A DNA stretch of 64,000 bases from Rhodocytophaga rosea (GCF_010119975.1 NZ_CP048222.1:4978501-5042500), one strand, 5' to 3'. Counted from the stretch's first letter, positions 10,206 through 20,800 are shown. The notes: a model not told the origin generated them from the sequence alone. Numbers and translations: made by a program.

Positions 10206-10521
10206 GTTCTTCATAACTTATAGTTTATCTTTATGCCCCATTCTAGATGGAGAAATTAGATATAATAGCTTTTTAGTAAACTGGAATGTAATCATTCTAA
10301 TTTCGATTAAGTTCTTATAAAATACTCCCGATCTGACTCTGCTTCCTTGCATAACTTATTGTAATACAGAATTATATGCAACTATTGTTCTTCGTGTAGC
10401 TGTAATCCTCTTAGGCAGGCTAACCGAAGCTTCAACTATTTTATTTCATTTTCTTATAAATCTTTTCCCTTCCGTGCAACCCTTATATTTTTCTTAAATC
10501 TTTAGTCTGAAAATGTAAAAA
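10206..10521. other. Intergenic region upstream of the ECF sigma operon
   Basis: 316 bases without a supported gene. It should contain the end of the kinase transcript and the sigma-operon promoter. I see no clear hairpin terminator and no convincing promoter pair. Confidence 0.4.
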
Positions 10522-11073
10522 TTGGAAACCTTAGTATACCAGGATGTTAACCGGCACATTGTGGAACGATGTAAAGCCGGCGATAAAAAAGCCCAGTACG
10601 AACTGTATAAGTTGTATTCCAAAGCCATGTTTAACGTGGCGATGCGCATTACCAACGATTATGCAGAAGCGGAAGATGTATTGCAGGAATCTTTTCTGAA
10701 TGCTTTTCAGAACATACACAATTTCAGAGGAGATTCAACTTTCGGAAGCTGGCTCAAAACCATTGTGGTGAATAAGGCAATTGGCCTGGTTAAGAAAAGG
10801 AGGCTGTCCCTGATTGCAATTGATGACCGGGATTATGCTGAAACCACTGAATCTGCGGATAATGAGGATATGCAGTACCAGGTAGCTTCTGTCCGGAAAG
10901 CGATACAAAAACTGCCGGATGGTTACAGGGCCGTATTATCGCTGTACTTGCTGGAGGGCTATGATCATGGCGAAATCGCAGAAATATTGCAGATCACAGA
11001 AGCAACTTCCAAATCGCAGTACAGCCGGGCCAGAAAAAAATTACTCGAACTCATAAAAAATGAACATAACTAA
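10522..11073 (+). CDS. ECF-family RNA polymerase sigma factor
   Basis: A 183-residue sigma-70 factor of the extracytoplasmic-function class. Region 2 spans about residues 15-85 (YELYKLYSKAMFNVAMRITN, AEDVLQESFLNAFQNIHNFR, FGSWLKTIVVNKA). Region 4 spans about 120-178 (LPDGYRAVLSLYLLEGYDHG, EIAEILQITEATSKSQYSRA). The start appears to be TTG at 10522. An in-frame ATG at 10513 is followed at once by TAA, and the next internal ATG would remove most of region 2.1. The following gene, 49 bases on, encodes a membrane protein in the usual anti-sigma position, so the sigma factor is probably held inactive until an envelope signal arrives. Its targets probably include this operon. Confidence 0.93.
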   Translation: METLVYQDVNRHIVERCKAGDKKAQYELYKLYSKAMFNVAMRITNDYAEAEDVLQESFLNAFQNIHNFRGDSTFGSWLKTIVVNKAIGLVKKRRLSLIAIDDRDYAETTESADNEDMQYQVASVRKAIQKLPDGYRAVLSLYLLEGYDHGEIAEILQITEATSKSQYSRARKKLLELIKNEHN

Positions 11074-11122
11074 CACGCAAGCATGAAAACTTTATACCCA
11101 CTTTTTATTTGAATACATCGTC

Positions 11123-11701
11123 ATGGAAGATAAATTAAAAGATTTTATTAATGAACACCGGGAGGAATTTGATTCCTTTGAACCCCGTCCGGATTTATGG
11201 CAGGACATTAGCAAGGAGCTGCCCCAAAAAAAAACAGCCAGGGTTATTTCCCTGACCTATGCCCGTATGTGGCAATATGCGGCCGCAGTGGTTTTGTTGA
11301 TTGCCGCGGTTTTTGTCATCAGGCAATATATCCCAACTAATACCGACGGTCTGGTTACCCCGCCAACTACAACTGCTTCCCTGGAAAAAATTGCGCCACA
11401 AATGGCAGAAGTAGAAAGATATTATACTTCACTCATCAATGAGAGAAAAACACAGATGGGTAGTTTCGATCTCAAATCACTCGGTGTCAATGAAAATTTG
11501 CAGCAAGATATAGCAGGTCTGGATTCGGCGTATGCCAGGCTGAAAACAGAATTATTGACTACGCCAAACAAAGAGCAAATTATGGATGCCATGATCCAGA
11601 ATCTGCAACTACGCATGGAAATACTCAATCAGCAACTCAATACTTTAGAAGAAATCAGGAAAATAAAACAGGAAACGAAACATGAAAAAGTTCAGGCATA
11701 A
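11123..11701 (+). CDS. Putative membrane-anchored anti-sigma factor
   Basis: A 192-residue protein with an acidic N-terminal cytoplasmic segment (MEDKLKDFINEHREEFDSFE), one membrane span at about residues 50-68 (YAAAVVLLIAAVFVI) and a predicted helical, coiled-coil-prone outer part (about 85-190, with LQLRMEILNQQLNTLEEIRK). It shows no zinc-binding HxxxCxxC motif, so it is not a classical ZAS anti-sigma factor. The role is inferred from position directly after the ECF sigma gene and from topology. Its 3' end overlaps the next gene by 20 bases, indicating coupled translation. It could instead be a structural partner of the downstream DUF4097-like protein. Confidence 0.7.
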   Translation: MEDKLKDFINEHREEFDSFEPRPDLWQDISKELPQKKTARVISLTYARMWQYAAAVVLLIAAVFVIRQYIPTNTDGLVTPPTTTASLEKIAPQMAEVERYYTSLINERKTQMGSFDLKSLGVNENLQQDIAGLDSAYARLKTELLTTPNKEQIMDAMIQNLQLRMEILNQQLNTLEEIRKIKQETKHEKVQA

Positions 11702-12836
11702 ATTAATATTGGCAAGCATAACCCTTTTATTGGGTATGTCTGCTCACGCACAACTACAAGCTCCCAGCGCTTTACTGGCCAGCGCAGAGGAAGAATTAAA
11801 ACATAGTGAGAGTCAGTACACAATATATAGTTACGACAGTGAATTAAGCAAAAAAATAAGCCGTTCCTTTAATGTAAGCGCTTCCGATAAACTAGCGATT
11901 GATAACCGGTATGGGAAGGTACACATTAATACCTGGGATAAAAATGAAATTACAGTCAATATTGAGATCTTAGCCAGAGCTTCTTCCGATAGCCGCGCAC
12001 AGGAGATTCTGGATATGATTACAGTAGATGAAGAAAAAACAGGCGGATTGATCAGCTTTAAAACCCGCATCGGAAAGAACTCAGGAAATAATAACTGGGG
12101 TAAAAAAAGCGGATATACCATTAATTACACTGTTTCTATGCCTAAAAAGAACCCTTTGCAGGTAAAGAATATGTATGGCGATATGTACCTGGCTGATTAC
12201 AGTGGCAATGGCGATATATCGTTAAGTTACGGCAGTATGAAGTTAGGCAGGTTAAGTGGTGAAAATACAGTCAAACTAGCTTATGGTTCGGGCAGTAACA
12301 GTATTGCACAGCTTAAACAAGGCTCTCTGGACCTAGCATATTCCAAATTAACTCTGGAAGAAACTGACAAACTGGACTTGAACAACAGCTATTCAGACAT
12401 CAATATTTCCCGGGCAGGCAACTTAACTATGGAGAGTAAATATGGTTCGGTTGAGATTGGCTCTGTAAATGCCGTAGAAGGTTCCTCCGGATACTCAGGT
12501 TTCCGCATCGGTTCACTAGCTGACAAACTGGATCTGAACCTGCGGTATTGCAGCGGATTTAAAATTGGGAATATTTCGCCCAAGTTCAATTCTATCACCC
12601 TGGATGGTAATTATAGTTCTTTCGATCTGAACTTTGCCAAGAATGCTTCTTTCAATTTTGATGTAGACTTGCAATATGCCGATTTGCAGGTAGATAAAGA
12701 CCAGGTGGTATACAAAGTGGTAGAAAAACGCAACACTTCCAGCAAATATGAAGGCAAATATGGCAAATCGAATGCGCAGGGTATGGTGAAAATTGCCTCC
12801 AGATATGGTAGTGTAAAATTCGAACAGGAAGATTAA
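11682..12836 (+). CDS. Secreted DUF4097-like beta-helix protein
   Basis: A 384-residue exported protein with a signal peptide (residues 1-23, LLLGMSAHAQ). The mature part consists of many short glycine- and serine-rich beta strands of the type YGDMYLADYSGNGDISLSYG and NSYSDINISRAGNLTMESKY. This pattern is that of the DUF4097 putative-adhesin fold, a right-handed beta solenoid. Its start lies inside the anti-sigma gene (20-base overlap), so the three genes form one operon, closed by a hairpin at 12870-12901. Molecular function is not established for this family. It may be an envelope protein whose level the sigma system adjusts. Confidence 0.8.
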   Translation: MKKFRHKLILASITLLLGMSAHAQLQAPSALLASAEEELKHSESQYTIYSYDSELSKKISRSFNVSASDKLAIDNRYGKVHINTWDKNEITVNIEILARASSDSRAQEILDMITVDEEKTGGLISFKTRIGKNSGNNNWGKKSGYTINYTVSMPKKNPLQVKNMYGDMYLADYSGNGDISLSYGSMKLGRLSGENTVKLAYGSGSNSIAQLKQGSLDLAYSKLTLEETDKLDLNNSYSDINISRAGNLTMESKYGSVEIGSVNAVEGSSGYSGFRIGSLADKLDLNLRYCSGFKIGNISPKFNSITLDGNYSSFDLNFAKNASFNFDVDLQYADLQVDKDQVVYKVVEKRNTSSKYEGKYGKSNAQGMVKIASRYGSVKFEQED

Positions 12837-12869
12837 ATCCGGAAACTACTTTACTCCTGCTAAAATTCC

Positions 12870-12901
12870 AAAGCCCCGTCAATACAGACGAGGGCTTTTT
12901 T
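12870..12901 (+). terminator. Hairpin terminator after the sigma operon
   Basis: AAAGCCCCGTC and GACGAGGGCTTT pair around the loop AATACA with one bulged base, followed by TTTT. It lies 34 bases after the DUF4097-like gene. Confidence 0.8.
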
Positions 12902-13110
12902 GTAAATTATAAAAGGTGTCACCATTATGGTAACAACGTTTGAATTTATGCACTCCTGTTATAAATTAATCAATTACACATCTTATCTAATTTAATCTTA
13001 CATCAGGCTTTGGCATAATAAGACACTTGATTTCTGGTATTACTGCTGGCTATATAAATTACGTGATAGTCGCTTTAGATTTTTTCATTTATATCCCATA
13101 AATACCAGAT

Positions 13111-16100
13111 ATGAAAACCTTAGAACAATCCTCAGAATCGGGCCGGATATTTCTGGTGCTGACGATTGGGTTTTTTATTGGTATTTTTAATGCAACCCTG
13201 GATGTTGGGGCAAGCACTCTGTTTCTGAACCGTTTTGAAGAACAAGCCTATTTACCTAAAGCGATTGTAGCATCTGGTATACTAGGTATGATTTTTACCT
13301 ATCTCTTTGCTTATTTCCAGAACCGTTTGCCATTTCAAATGGTGGCTGGTTCGTTTATCGTGATTATTCTGCTTACCATTACAGCCATCCGGCTTGGATT
13401 TGATTCTGTAGAAAATACGGATTTACTTATTTTTAGCGCATTTGTTTGTATTGGCCCTTTTAATGCAGTCGTACTGCTGATTTTCTGGGGGGTATTTGGC
13501 CGCTTATTCAATTTAAGGGAATCTAAAAAAATCATCAGCCGCATAGACAGCGGACAACTTCTGGCTTCTATTATTGCCTTATTTGCCATTCCTTTTATTA
13601 TTTCCTTTCTGAGTGAACCAACCGATTTATTCTGGTTAAGTTCTGCCAGTGCTACCATGATTTTTGTAATGTTACTGGTCGTGAACTGGAAGTATAACAT
13701 GAATAGCAACCAACAGTACACCCAACATAAATCATCCACATTTATTGGCTTTATCCGAAGTCCTTACATTGTATGGATGGCTATATTTGTGAATATTTCA
13801 ATGGTATGCCTGTTTTTTGTTAATTATTCATTTCTGGCTGTAACGGCTAAACAATTTCCAGACCCAGGTAACCTGGCTAAGTTCATCAGTATTTTTACAG
13901 GTACTATTGTTGTTTTTAACTTCCTCATACAGAATTTTGTAACAGACAGAATTATTACTATGTATGGGTTGAAGGTAAGTTTACTCATTAACCCTGTGCT
14001 GTTATGTTTATTCACTTTCTTCTCGGCTATTATTGGATTTTATCTGGGATACGGCAAGCAATCTGAAACTTTTATTATCTTTTTCCTGGCAATTGCTTTA
14101 GGTAAATTGTTCACTGTATCGCTGAAAGAAGCCATCGATAATCCTACTTTCAAGCTATATTTTCTGCCGCTGGATTCTACAATCAGATTTAATATTCAAG
14201 CAAGAATCGAAGGTGTCGTTACCATGTTTGCCGGATTGATTGCCGGCAGCTTGTTATGGCTGCTGGATACCCTGGCCGTGATGGAACTAATCTATTTCAC
14301 ATATCTGCTCATTCCGATCGTTTTCTGCTGGCTGTTTGTAACATCTAAATTATATAGCTATTACAGGCAAACACTCGAACATACATTAGAAAACCTGAAA
14401 GAAAGCAAAATTACTACCCCCAAACATATTCATCTGGTTACCGATATTCTGGCTAATGAACTAAAAAGTGACCATCCGGCACAGGTAATTACTGCCCTAA
14501 AACTCATAGAGAGAATGGAACCTAACCTGTTTGAACAAGTCCTGGCAGATTTCCCTGAAGACAGCGCTCCTGAAGTAAAGAACTATGTAAAAAATAAGGC
14601 TAAAAGCTTATTGATAGATGTAGTGATTCAAACCGGAAATTCAGTGGATGCCAATTTGAATGGAACAGTAGAAGAGGAAGGTAATACAAAGAATGCAGCG
14701 TTAGTAATAGGAAATAACAAAATAAAATTCAATTCATTTGGTATTTCCTCTATTCAGAAGCTGGCCAAGTCGAAAGATATTTCAGAACGGCTAACGGCAG
14801 TACAACTCTTGGAACAGGTAATCAATTCAGATAATGTGTTTATTCTGCTTGAATTATTACGAGATCCGGATATTACTGTCAGAAAAGCAGCTTTGGCAAC
14901 GGCAAGAAAATCGAAAATGCCGGAAACATGGCCTATGCTGATAGATTTTCTGGCTTCTCCTACACATAGCTATGCTGCATCCATGGCGCTTACCGAATGT
15001 GGACCTGACGTATTGCCGGTACTGGAACTGGTTTTTCATAAGGCCAGCCACAATACAAGTATCTTACAGAAAATCATCCATATATACGGGCAGATTGGCG
15101 GAGAAAAAGCGATTGAACTGCTATGGGACAAAATAGAGTATCCGGATGCCAGAATTGAGAATGAAGTGCTCATCTCTCTGGGAAACTGTCAGTTTCAGGC
15201 AATGGCCGAAAAAATGACAATTGTGCATCGGTTGCTGGAAACAGAATTGAGCAAAGCTGCCTGGAACCAGGCAGCTTTGCTTGAACTGGAAGAAGTTTAT
15301 TATAATGAGCATTTGAAAACTGCCCTCGAAGAAGAAATGGTATATAACTTCGACCGTGTATTTATGTTGCTTTCCCTTATTTATAATCCGGAATCTATCC
15401 GGCTGGTAAAGCAAAACATTGAAAGCGGTACTAGTGAAGGAAAAGTATATGCACTAGAACTTCTGGATGTATTTATAGATAAGAATTTAAAGACTATCCT
15501 TTTCCCTTTACTGGATGACATACCAGCCTCTGAAGAAGTAAGCATTTACCAGGCACATTTTCCCAGAGAGACTCTTTCCTCTAAAGAAGTGTTGCTGCAC
15601 ATTATCAACCGGGATTATAACTCTATGAACCGGTGGACAAAAGCTTGTGCCATGTATTCCATTGCCGCCACCCCAGATATGCCGGTTACCCATGACTTGG
15701 CAGCCCATATATTCAATCCGGATATGTTGTTGAGAGAGACTGCTGCCTGGGCTATTCATAAAATGAAACCATTGGCTTACCTGGAGTTGCAAAATAGATT
15801 ATCTGTTCAGGCAAAGCAGGAATTAAACAGAATTACCGGGTCATTGATAAACTCAACTTATGCAAATATACAGGCAGGCTTAATGGTGTATCAAATTATA
15901 TTTCTCAAGCAAACCAGGGCCTTCAGAGGATTACCAGGGATTCTGTTATCGGAGCTGGCAGGTGCTATTACAATAGAGCAGTTTAAGCAGGGAGATTTTA
16001 TTATCACGCCAGGGAAAAGTGGCAATACTCCAATTTATCTGGTATTGAGTGGTCTGGTAGAATGGCATAGCCAGGGCGGAGAATTCTGGCAGTCAGGCAT

Positions 16101-16302
16101 CAGTGAACTAGTAGGTGAATCAATTATCCTGGATTCGGATGTACATGCTTATAAAGTAATCGCCCGTGAGGATACAGAATTATACAGCATAGACAAAGAA
16201 AAATTTTACAGAGTAATGGCTTCACAGCCCAAATTAATGCAGCAGTTTTTAGAAAATTTAAACAGCAACAAAAGAATACCGGCCGAAGAAGTATTTGCCT
16301 GA
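13111..16302 (+). CDS. Fusion of ADP/ATP-carrier-like membrane domain, HEAT repeats and cNMP-binding fold
   Basis: A 1063-residue protein in three parts. Residues about 1-420 hold roughly 12 membrane segments of the MFS / ATP-ADP antiporter (Npt/Tlc) type, beginning GFFIGIFNATLDVGASTLFL. Residues about 440-915 are alpha-helical HEAT-like repeats (IQKLAKSKDISERLTAVQLL, ELLRDPDITVRKAALATARK). Residues about 925-1050 have the cyclic-nucleotide-binding fold (QFKQGDFIITPGKSGNTPIY, LVLSGLVEW, LVGESIILD). In that last domain the GE of the phosphate-binding cassette is present, but the segment after it (DSDVHAYKVIA) lacks the usual arginine, so nucleotide binding is doubtful. It begins the six-gene run; the TIR-like gene starts 33 bases later. 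Real nucleotide transport is not shown; a membrane scaffold or sensor role fits the fusion as well. Confidence 0.82.
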   Translation: MKTLEQSSESGRIFLVLTIGFFIGIFNATLDVGASTLFLNRFEEQAYLPKAIVASGILGMIFTYLFAYFQNRLPFQMVAGSFIVIILLTITAIRLGFDSVENTDLLIFSAFVCIGPFNAVVLLIFWGVFGRLFNLRESKKIISRIDSGQLLASIIALFAIPFIISFLSEPTDLFWLSSASATMIFVMLLVVNWKYNMNSNQQYTQHKSSTFIGFIRSPYIVWMAIFVNISMVCLFFVNYSFLAVTAKQFPDPGNLAKFISIFTGTIVVFNFLIQNFVTDRIITMYGLKVSLLINPVLLCLFTFFSAIIGFYLGYGKQSETFIIFFLAIALGKLFTVSLKEAIDNPTFKLYFLPLDSTIRFNIQARIEGVVTMFAGLIAGSLLWLLDTLAVMELIYFTYLLIPIVFCWLFVTSKLYSYYRQTLEHTLENLKESKITTPKHIHLVTDILANELKSDHPAQVITALKLIERMEPNLFEQVLADFPEDSAPEVKNYVKNKAKSLLIDVVIQTGNSVDANLNGTVEEEGNTKNAALVIGNNKIKFNSFGISSIQKLAKSKDISERLTAVQLLEQVINSDNVFILLELLRDPDITVRKAALATARKSKMPETWPMLIDFLASPTHSYAASMALTECGPDVLPVLELVFHKASHNTSILQKIIHIYGQIGGEKAIELLWDKIEYPDARIENEVLISLGNCQFQAMAEKMTIVHRLLETELSKAAWNQAALLELEEVYYNEHLKTALEEEMVYNFDRVFMLLSLIYNPESIRLVKQNIESGTSEGKVYALELLDVFIDKNLKTILFPLLDDIPASEEVSIYQAHFPRETLSSKEVLLHIINRDYNSMNRWTKACAMYSIAATPDMPVTHDLAAHIFNPDMLLRETAAWAIHKMKPLAYLELQNRLSVQAKQELNRITGSLINSTYANIQAGLMVYQIIFLKQTRAFRGLPGILLSELAGAITIEQFKQGDFIITPGKSGNTPIYLVLSGLVEWHSQGGEFWQSGISELVGESIILDSDVHAYKVIAREDTELYSIDKEKFYRVMASQPKLMQQFLENLNSNKRIPAEEVFA

Positions 16303-16335
16303 TTAGACAAAAAATTAGTTCAGCACAGAAATTAT

Positions 16336-17829
16336 ATGGCAGACAACTACCAGATATGTATCAGTTACACTACTTCTGATTCCACACCTATAGAACATGG
16401 GGAAAGGAATTGGATAAGTGGTTTCCAGCAGTTTCTTGAAAAAATGCTCAACCGTCTGTTTGAGGCGAAACTGGACTTTATGCAGTATTCGGAGCAGGAA
16501 CCTTTATCTGCCCAGCAATTAGCGAAAGTGGATGTTTTTATTTGTGTATTGTCTCCGGCTTACTTACAATCCATGGTATGCCTGAAAAATCTGGCGCAGA
16601 TTGATGCTGTATTGAGGTTTTCTGATCCTGAACAATCAGCGGCTAACAAACGTATTTTCAAAGTCATTAAATACCCCATTAAAGTTGATGGAGAGCTCAA
16701 ATCCCTAAAATCTCTGCCGGGATATAATCTATATGCCCCAGCATCTCATGGAGAAGCAACTGAGATTCATGATTTTAACCAGGCCAACCTAACCAAGGAA
16801 GTCCGGCTGGAGCTGGCAGACCTGATTTATGACCTGTATGAAACGCTGTCTTCACTGCATAATCCGGTAGAGTCACCTGTGGAGAAAATAGAAACTTCGG
16901 GTAATGCAATTTATCTGGCTGAAACCAGTGCTGATTTGATGGTAGAACGCCATATTATCAAGCGGGATTTGCAGAAGTATGGATTTAAAGTATTACCTGA
17001 GCACAAATTGCCAGAGAATGTACAGGATATGGAAACAATGGTCCGTAAAGATCTGGCCAGATGTAAATTATCCATTCATCTGGTAGGAGATTCTTATACG
17101 GAAATATTCAGCGGTAATGGCCGGTCTATTGTGGAACTGCAAAATAAGTTTGCTGTAGAGCATAGCCGGACTCAATCAACCAGAACTGGTGATACAAGTC
17201 AAGATCCTGCCTTTTCAAGATTGATCTGGCTTTCTCCGGGAGAGGGGCACATTCCGCAGATGCGGAAGTATTTGCAGCAGGAATCAGGTCGCCATTTTCA
17301 AACCCTGGAAGGCGCAGAAGTTTTTCAGACTTCTTTGGAAAATTTCAAATCAGCTATTTGGGAAGAGTTAACAGAAACATCTTCCAGAGATATGAAGCGT
17401 CCGGCAAGTGTTGCCCACCGTATGGATGTCTATATGATCTATGATAAACCTGACAGTAAAGAGATAGTCTCCATTATAAGCCAGTTACAAACCAAAGAAA
17501 TAAGGCTCTCCCAGCCAGTATTTGAAGCAGACAGGCTGCACATTCGTCAGATTCATCTGGAAAAGCTTGCTACTGCAGATATCATCATTATTTATAAACA
17601 TAAAGCAGACGAGCAGTGGCTTCGAATGAAGGCAATCGATGTGTTGAAAGCACCTGGCTATGGACGGTCAAAACCCATTCTGGAAAAAGTGATTTTCACT
17701 CAAAAAGATACCATCATAGATAAGTCATTTTATGAAAGTAACGGATTTTCAGTGGTTTCCAACTGGGAATTGTATATAGATACTTTATTAGCTCATTTTA
17801 TTGCGCAGGCGCAAGAGAAGCATGGATAG
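16336..17829 (+). CDS. Protein with three TIR-like domains
   Basis: A 497-residue predicted cytoplasmic protein without signal peptide or membrane span. The first domain (about 5-135) resembles a TIR domain: YQICISYTTSD as strand A, VDVFICVLSPAYLQS as strand D, then MVCLKNL where active TIR NADases carry WCxxEL. The catalytic glutamate position is Asn85. The second domain (about 195-345) has a similar alternation (AIYLAETSADLMVERHIIKR, CKLSIHLVGDSYTEIF, SIVELQNKFA) and keeps a glutamate. The third (about 365-490) is more divergent (MDVYMIYDKPDSKEIVSIIS, ATADIIIIYKHKAD). Its last 8 bases overlap the start of the STAND gene (ATGGATAG), so the two are translationally coupled and probably work together. 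An adaptor role is more likely than NAD cleavage. The assignment is by eye. Confidence 0.7.
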   Translation: MADNYQICISYTTSDSTPIEHGERNWISGFQQFLEKMLNRLFEAKLDFMQYSEQEPLSAQQLAKVDVFICVLSPAYLQSMVCLKNLAQIDAVLRFSDPEQSAANKRIFKVIKYPIKVDGELKSLKSLPGYNLYAPASHGEATEIHDFNQANLTKEVRLELADLIYDLYETLSSLHNPVESPVEKIETSGNAIYLAETSADLMVERHIIKRDLQKYGFKVLPEHKLPENVQDMETMVRKDLARCKLSIHLVGDSYTEIFSGNGRSIVELQNKFAVEHSRTQSTRTGDTSQDPAFSRLIWLSPGEGHIPQMRKYLQQESGRHFQTLEGAEVFQTSLENFKSAIWEELTETSSRDMKRPASVAHRMDVYMIYDKPDSKEIVSIISQLQTKEIRLSQPVFEADRLHIRQIHLEKLATADIIIIYKHKADEQWLRMKAIDVLKAPGYGRSKPILEKVIFTQKDTIIDKSFYESNGFSVVSNWELYIDTLLAHFIAQAQEKHG

Positions 17830-20800
17830 AAATATACAAGATATAATAGATAACCGTACACAGACAGGAAAGGAAATAATCAATCCTTTCCCTGGACTCC
17901 GGCCTTTTAGCATACATGAAAGTCATCTATTTTTCGGTCGTGAAGGACAAAGCGAAGAGGTATTGCTGAAGCTTGCCCGGAACAGATTTGTGTCTATTAT
18001 AGGTCCTTCGGGTAGTGGTAAATCTTCATTTATCTATTGTGGCATTATTCCTATTTTATATGGCGGATTTATTGAAAGCTCAGGTAACGGATGGAAAGTA
18101 ATTAGTACTAGGCCTGGCAAATCTCCGGTAGATAACCTGGCAGAAGCCTTAGCCACCGAAGAATTATCCTATCAACAGGCCAGTGAGGAAGATAAGTTTG
18201 TTAAAAAGACCCTGATTGCCACCTTGCTACGTACCCATTCCCAGGGACTGGTAGAGGCGATTTCGCAGCATGAGTCTGCTGATAAAAATTTCCTGTTGAT
18301 CGTTGACCAGTTTGAGGAGCTTTTCCGGTTCAAAAAGGGAGAAGATGGCAAAGATGCAGAGAATGAAGCAGTAGCTTATATTGAGTTGCTGATTGAGGCT
18401 ATCCAAAATAAAAATCTGCCTATCTATGTAGTTATCACCATGCGGTCAGATTTTATAGGAGAATGTGCTTATTTTCCTAACCTCACCGAAAAAATCAATG
18501 AGAGTTATTATCTGCTTCCGCAGATGACCAGGGAACAAAAGAGTCTTGCTATTACAGGACCAGTAGCGGTAGGCGGAGCAAAGATTGCACCCAGGCTGAT
18601 GCAGCAATTACTCGATGATCTAGGAGACAATGCGGATCAGTTGCCTATTATGCAACATGCACTTATGCGAACCTGGAGCTACTGGGCTACTGTGCATCGG
18701 GATAATGAACCCATTGATGTGCAGCATTATGAAGCCATTGGCCGGATGGAAGGAGCACTTTCCCAGCATGCTGATGAAGCCTACAGTGAGTTAAACGACA
18801 AGCAAAAAAGGCTATGTGAAACCCTGTTTAAATCATTAACCGACAAAGGTGGGGATGTTAATGGTATCCGAAGACCTACCCGGCTTGCTGAAATAGCCTC
18901 TATAGCCGATGCTAGCGAAGAAGACGTTATTAAAATAATTGATAAGTTTAGAGAACCTGGCCGGGCATTATTAACTCCGCATGCCGGAGTTGTTCTTCAC
19001 AGCGATTCCATTATAGATATTTCGCACGAAAGTTTAATGCGTATCTGGCTGCGGCTGAAAAAGTGGGTGGAAGAGGAAGCGGAAGGAATACGGATGTACT
19101 TACGGCTAGCAGAAGCTTCGGCAAAATACCAGGTAGGGCAGGCAGGTTTATGGCGGCCACCAGATTTACAGCTGGCACTTAACTGGCAACTCAAGCAAAA
19201 ACCCACACTACAATGGGCACAACGTTATGATCCTGCTTTTGAACGGGTAATGGCTTTTCTGGAATTCAGTAAGAAAAGTTACGAAACCGAACAACGCAGC
19301 AAAGAGATTCTTCAAAAGAAGGCGTTACGGAGAGCCCGGGCGGTAGCATTGATTTTGGGCCTTTTTGCCATTATTTCGGTTGGCTTTTTGATTTTTGCTA
19401 TTACCCAGCAGATCAGAGCAAAAGAGCAGGCAGAGATAGCCAGAAAAAACGAACAGAAAGCAAAAGTTCAAACACGTCTGGCCTTGATTAGTGAAAGAAA
19501 TGCCAAAAACCAGCGAATCTTTGCTGAGCAGCAACGGGCCAAAGCCAAGGAACAGGAACAACTTGCCCGTGAAAGTGAGCAGATTGCCCAGCAAGAAAGA
19601 TTGAAAGCGGAGTTGAGCGAGCAGGAAGCCTTGAAGCAGCAAAAAATTGCCCAGGAAGAACGGGTGAGAGCAGAAGATAACGAACGGGTAGCCAAAGAGC
19701 AAACAAGCATTGCCATCAAGGAAAAAAATAATGCTTATCAATCGCGCCTGCTCTCTATTGCGCAGGCGATGGCCGTAAAATCATTGCAGGTTATAGATAT
19801 GGATCTAAAACTACTTACTTCCGGCCAGGCATATGCGTTTAATGCCCAGTATGGAGGCAAGGAGGATGATCCTTATATTTATGAAGGGTTATATTATGCA
19901 GTAAAGAAATCGAAGGATGAATCTTTTAACAATCTGAAAGGACATTCTGATAACGTTCGAAGCCTGATTTCTGCCAATACCGGCAATTATGTGTACTCTG
20001 CCGGAAGCGATGGCAAAATACTCCGCTGGGATATAGAAAATCCTGAAAAAACATATACTTCTTTAGATCAGGAAAAGAATTCTATTGTACGTACCCTGGC
20101 TTTGAGCCGTGATAATAAATGGCTGGCTGGCGGAGGTGAGTTTTCATTTATCAAAATATATAATTTAAGCAGGCTCGATAATCCTCCACAGAAAATAAAG
20201 ATACCTTCCCGGCTGATTTGGTTTTTATCCTATACCCAGGCTGATCAGGGGCTTGTTTTCTCAGATTCTTCCTCAGTATATCATTATGATTTTAAAGCAT
20301 TTAATCAACTGTATAGAGCAACTTCCAAAATTAATACCATAGCCGTAAGCCCAGTACATAACACTGTTGCCTTAGGCAACCAGGCAGGCCAGGTTATTAT
20401 GCTGAATCTGGATAAAAATGGGGCAGAGTCTATGCTGTTTCAAAACAAAGAACCTATTACAGCTATTTCTTTCAGCCAGGATGGGCAATTACTGGCAGTA
20501 GGAGATACCAAGGGTATAGTAAAAGTATGGGATGTAAAAAAGCAGGAACTGATAAGCACTTTAGTAGGCCATTCTGCCCGAATCAACAATGTGAGTTTCA
20601 GCTGGGATGATAAAAAATTAGCGACTGGCAGCTGGGACAAAACAGTTCGCCTATGGAATACAAGTAAATGGGCAAATCTGCCTATTGTACTGAAAGATCA
20701 TCCGGATTGGGTGTGGTCAGTAGCCTTCTCTGCCGACAATGATAAATTGCTGGCTGGCTGCCGTGATAGTTTTGTGCGCATCTGGCCGACCAACGCTAAA

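Noticed and set aside
13111-16302. Straightforward call as an ATP/ADP translocase
   Set aside because: Only the first 420 residues resemble such carriers. The HEAT and cNMP-fold parts and the signalling context make that name misleading.
16336-17829. Classical TIR NADase immune effector
   Set aside because: The first TIR-like domain lacks the catalytic glutamate and the other two are too diverged to claim activity. I report it as TIR-like only.
19325-19741. 138-codon Leu/Phe-rich frame antisense to the STAND gene
   Set aside because: It is the complement of the Gln/Glu/Ala-rich coiled coil; its apparent hydrophobicity is an artefact.
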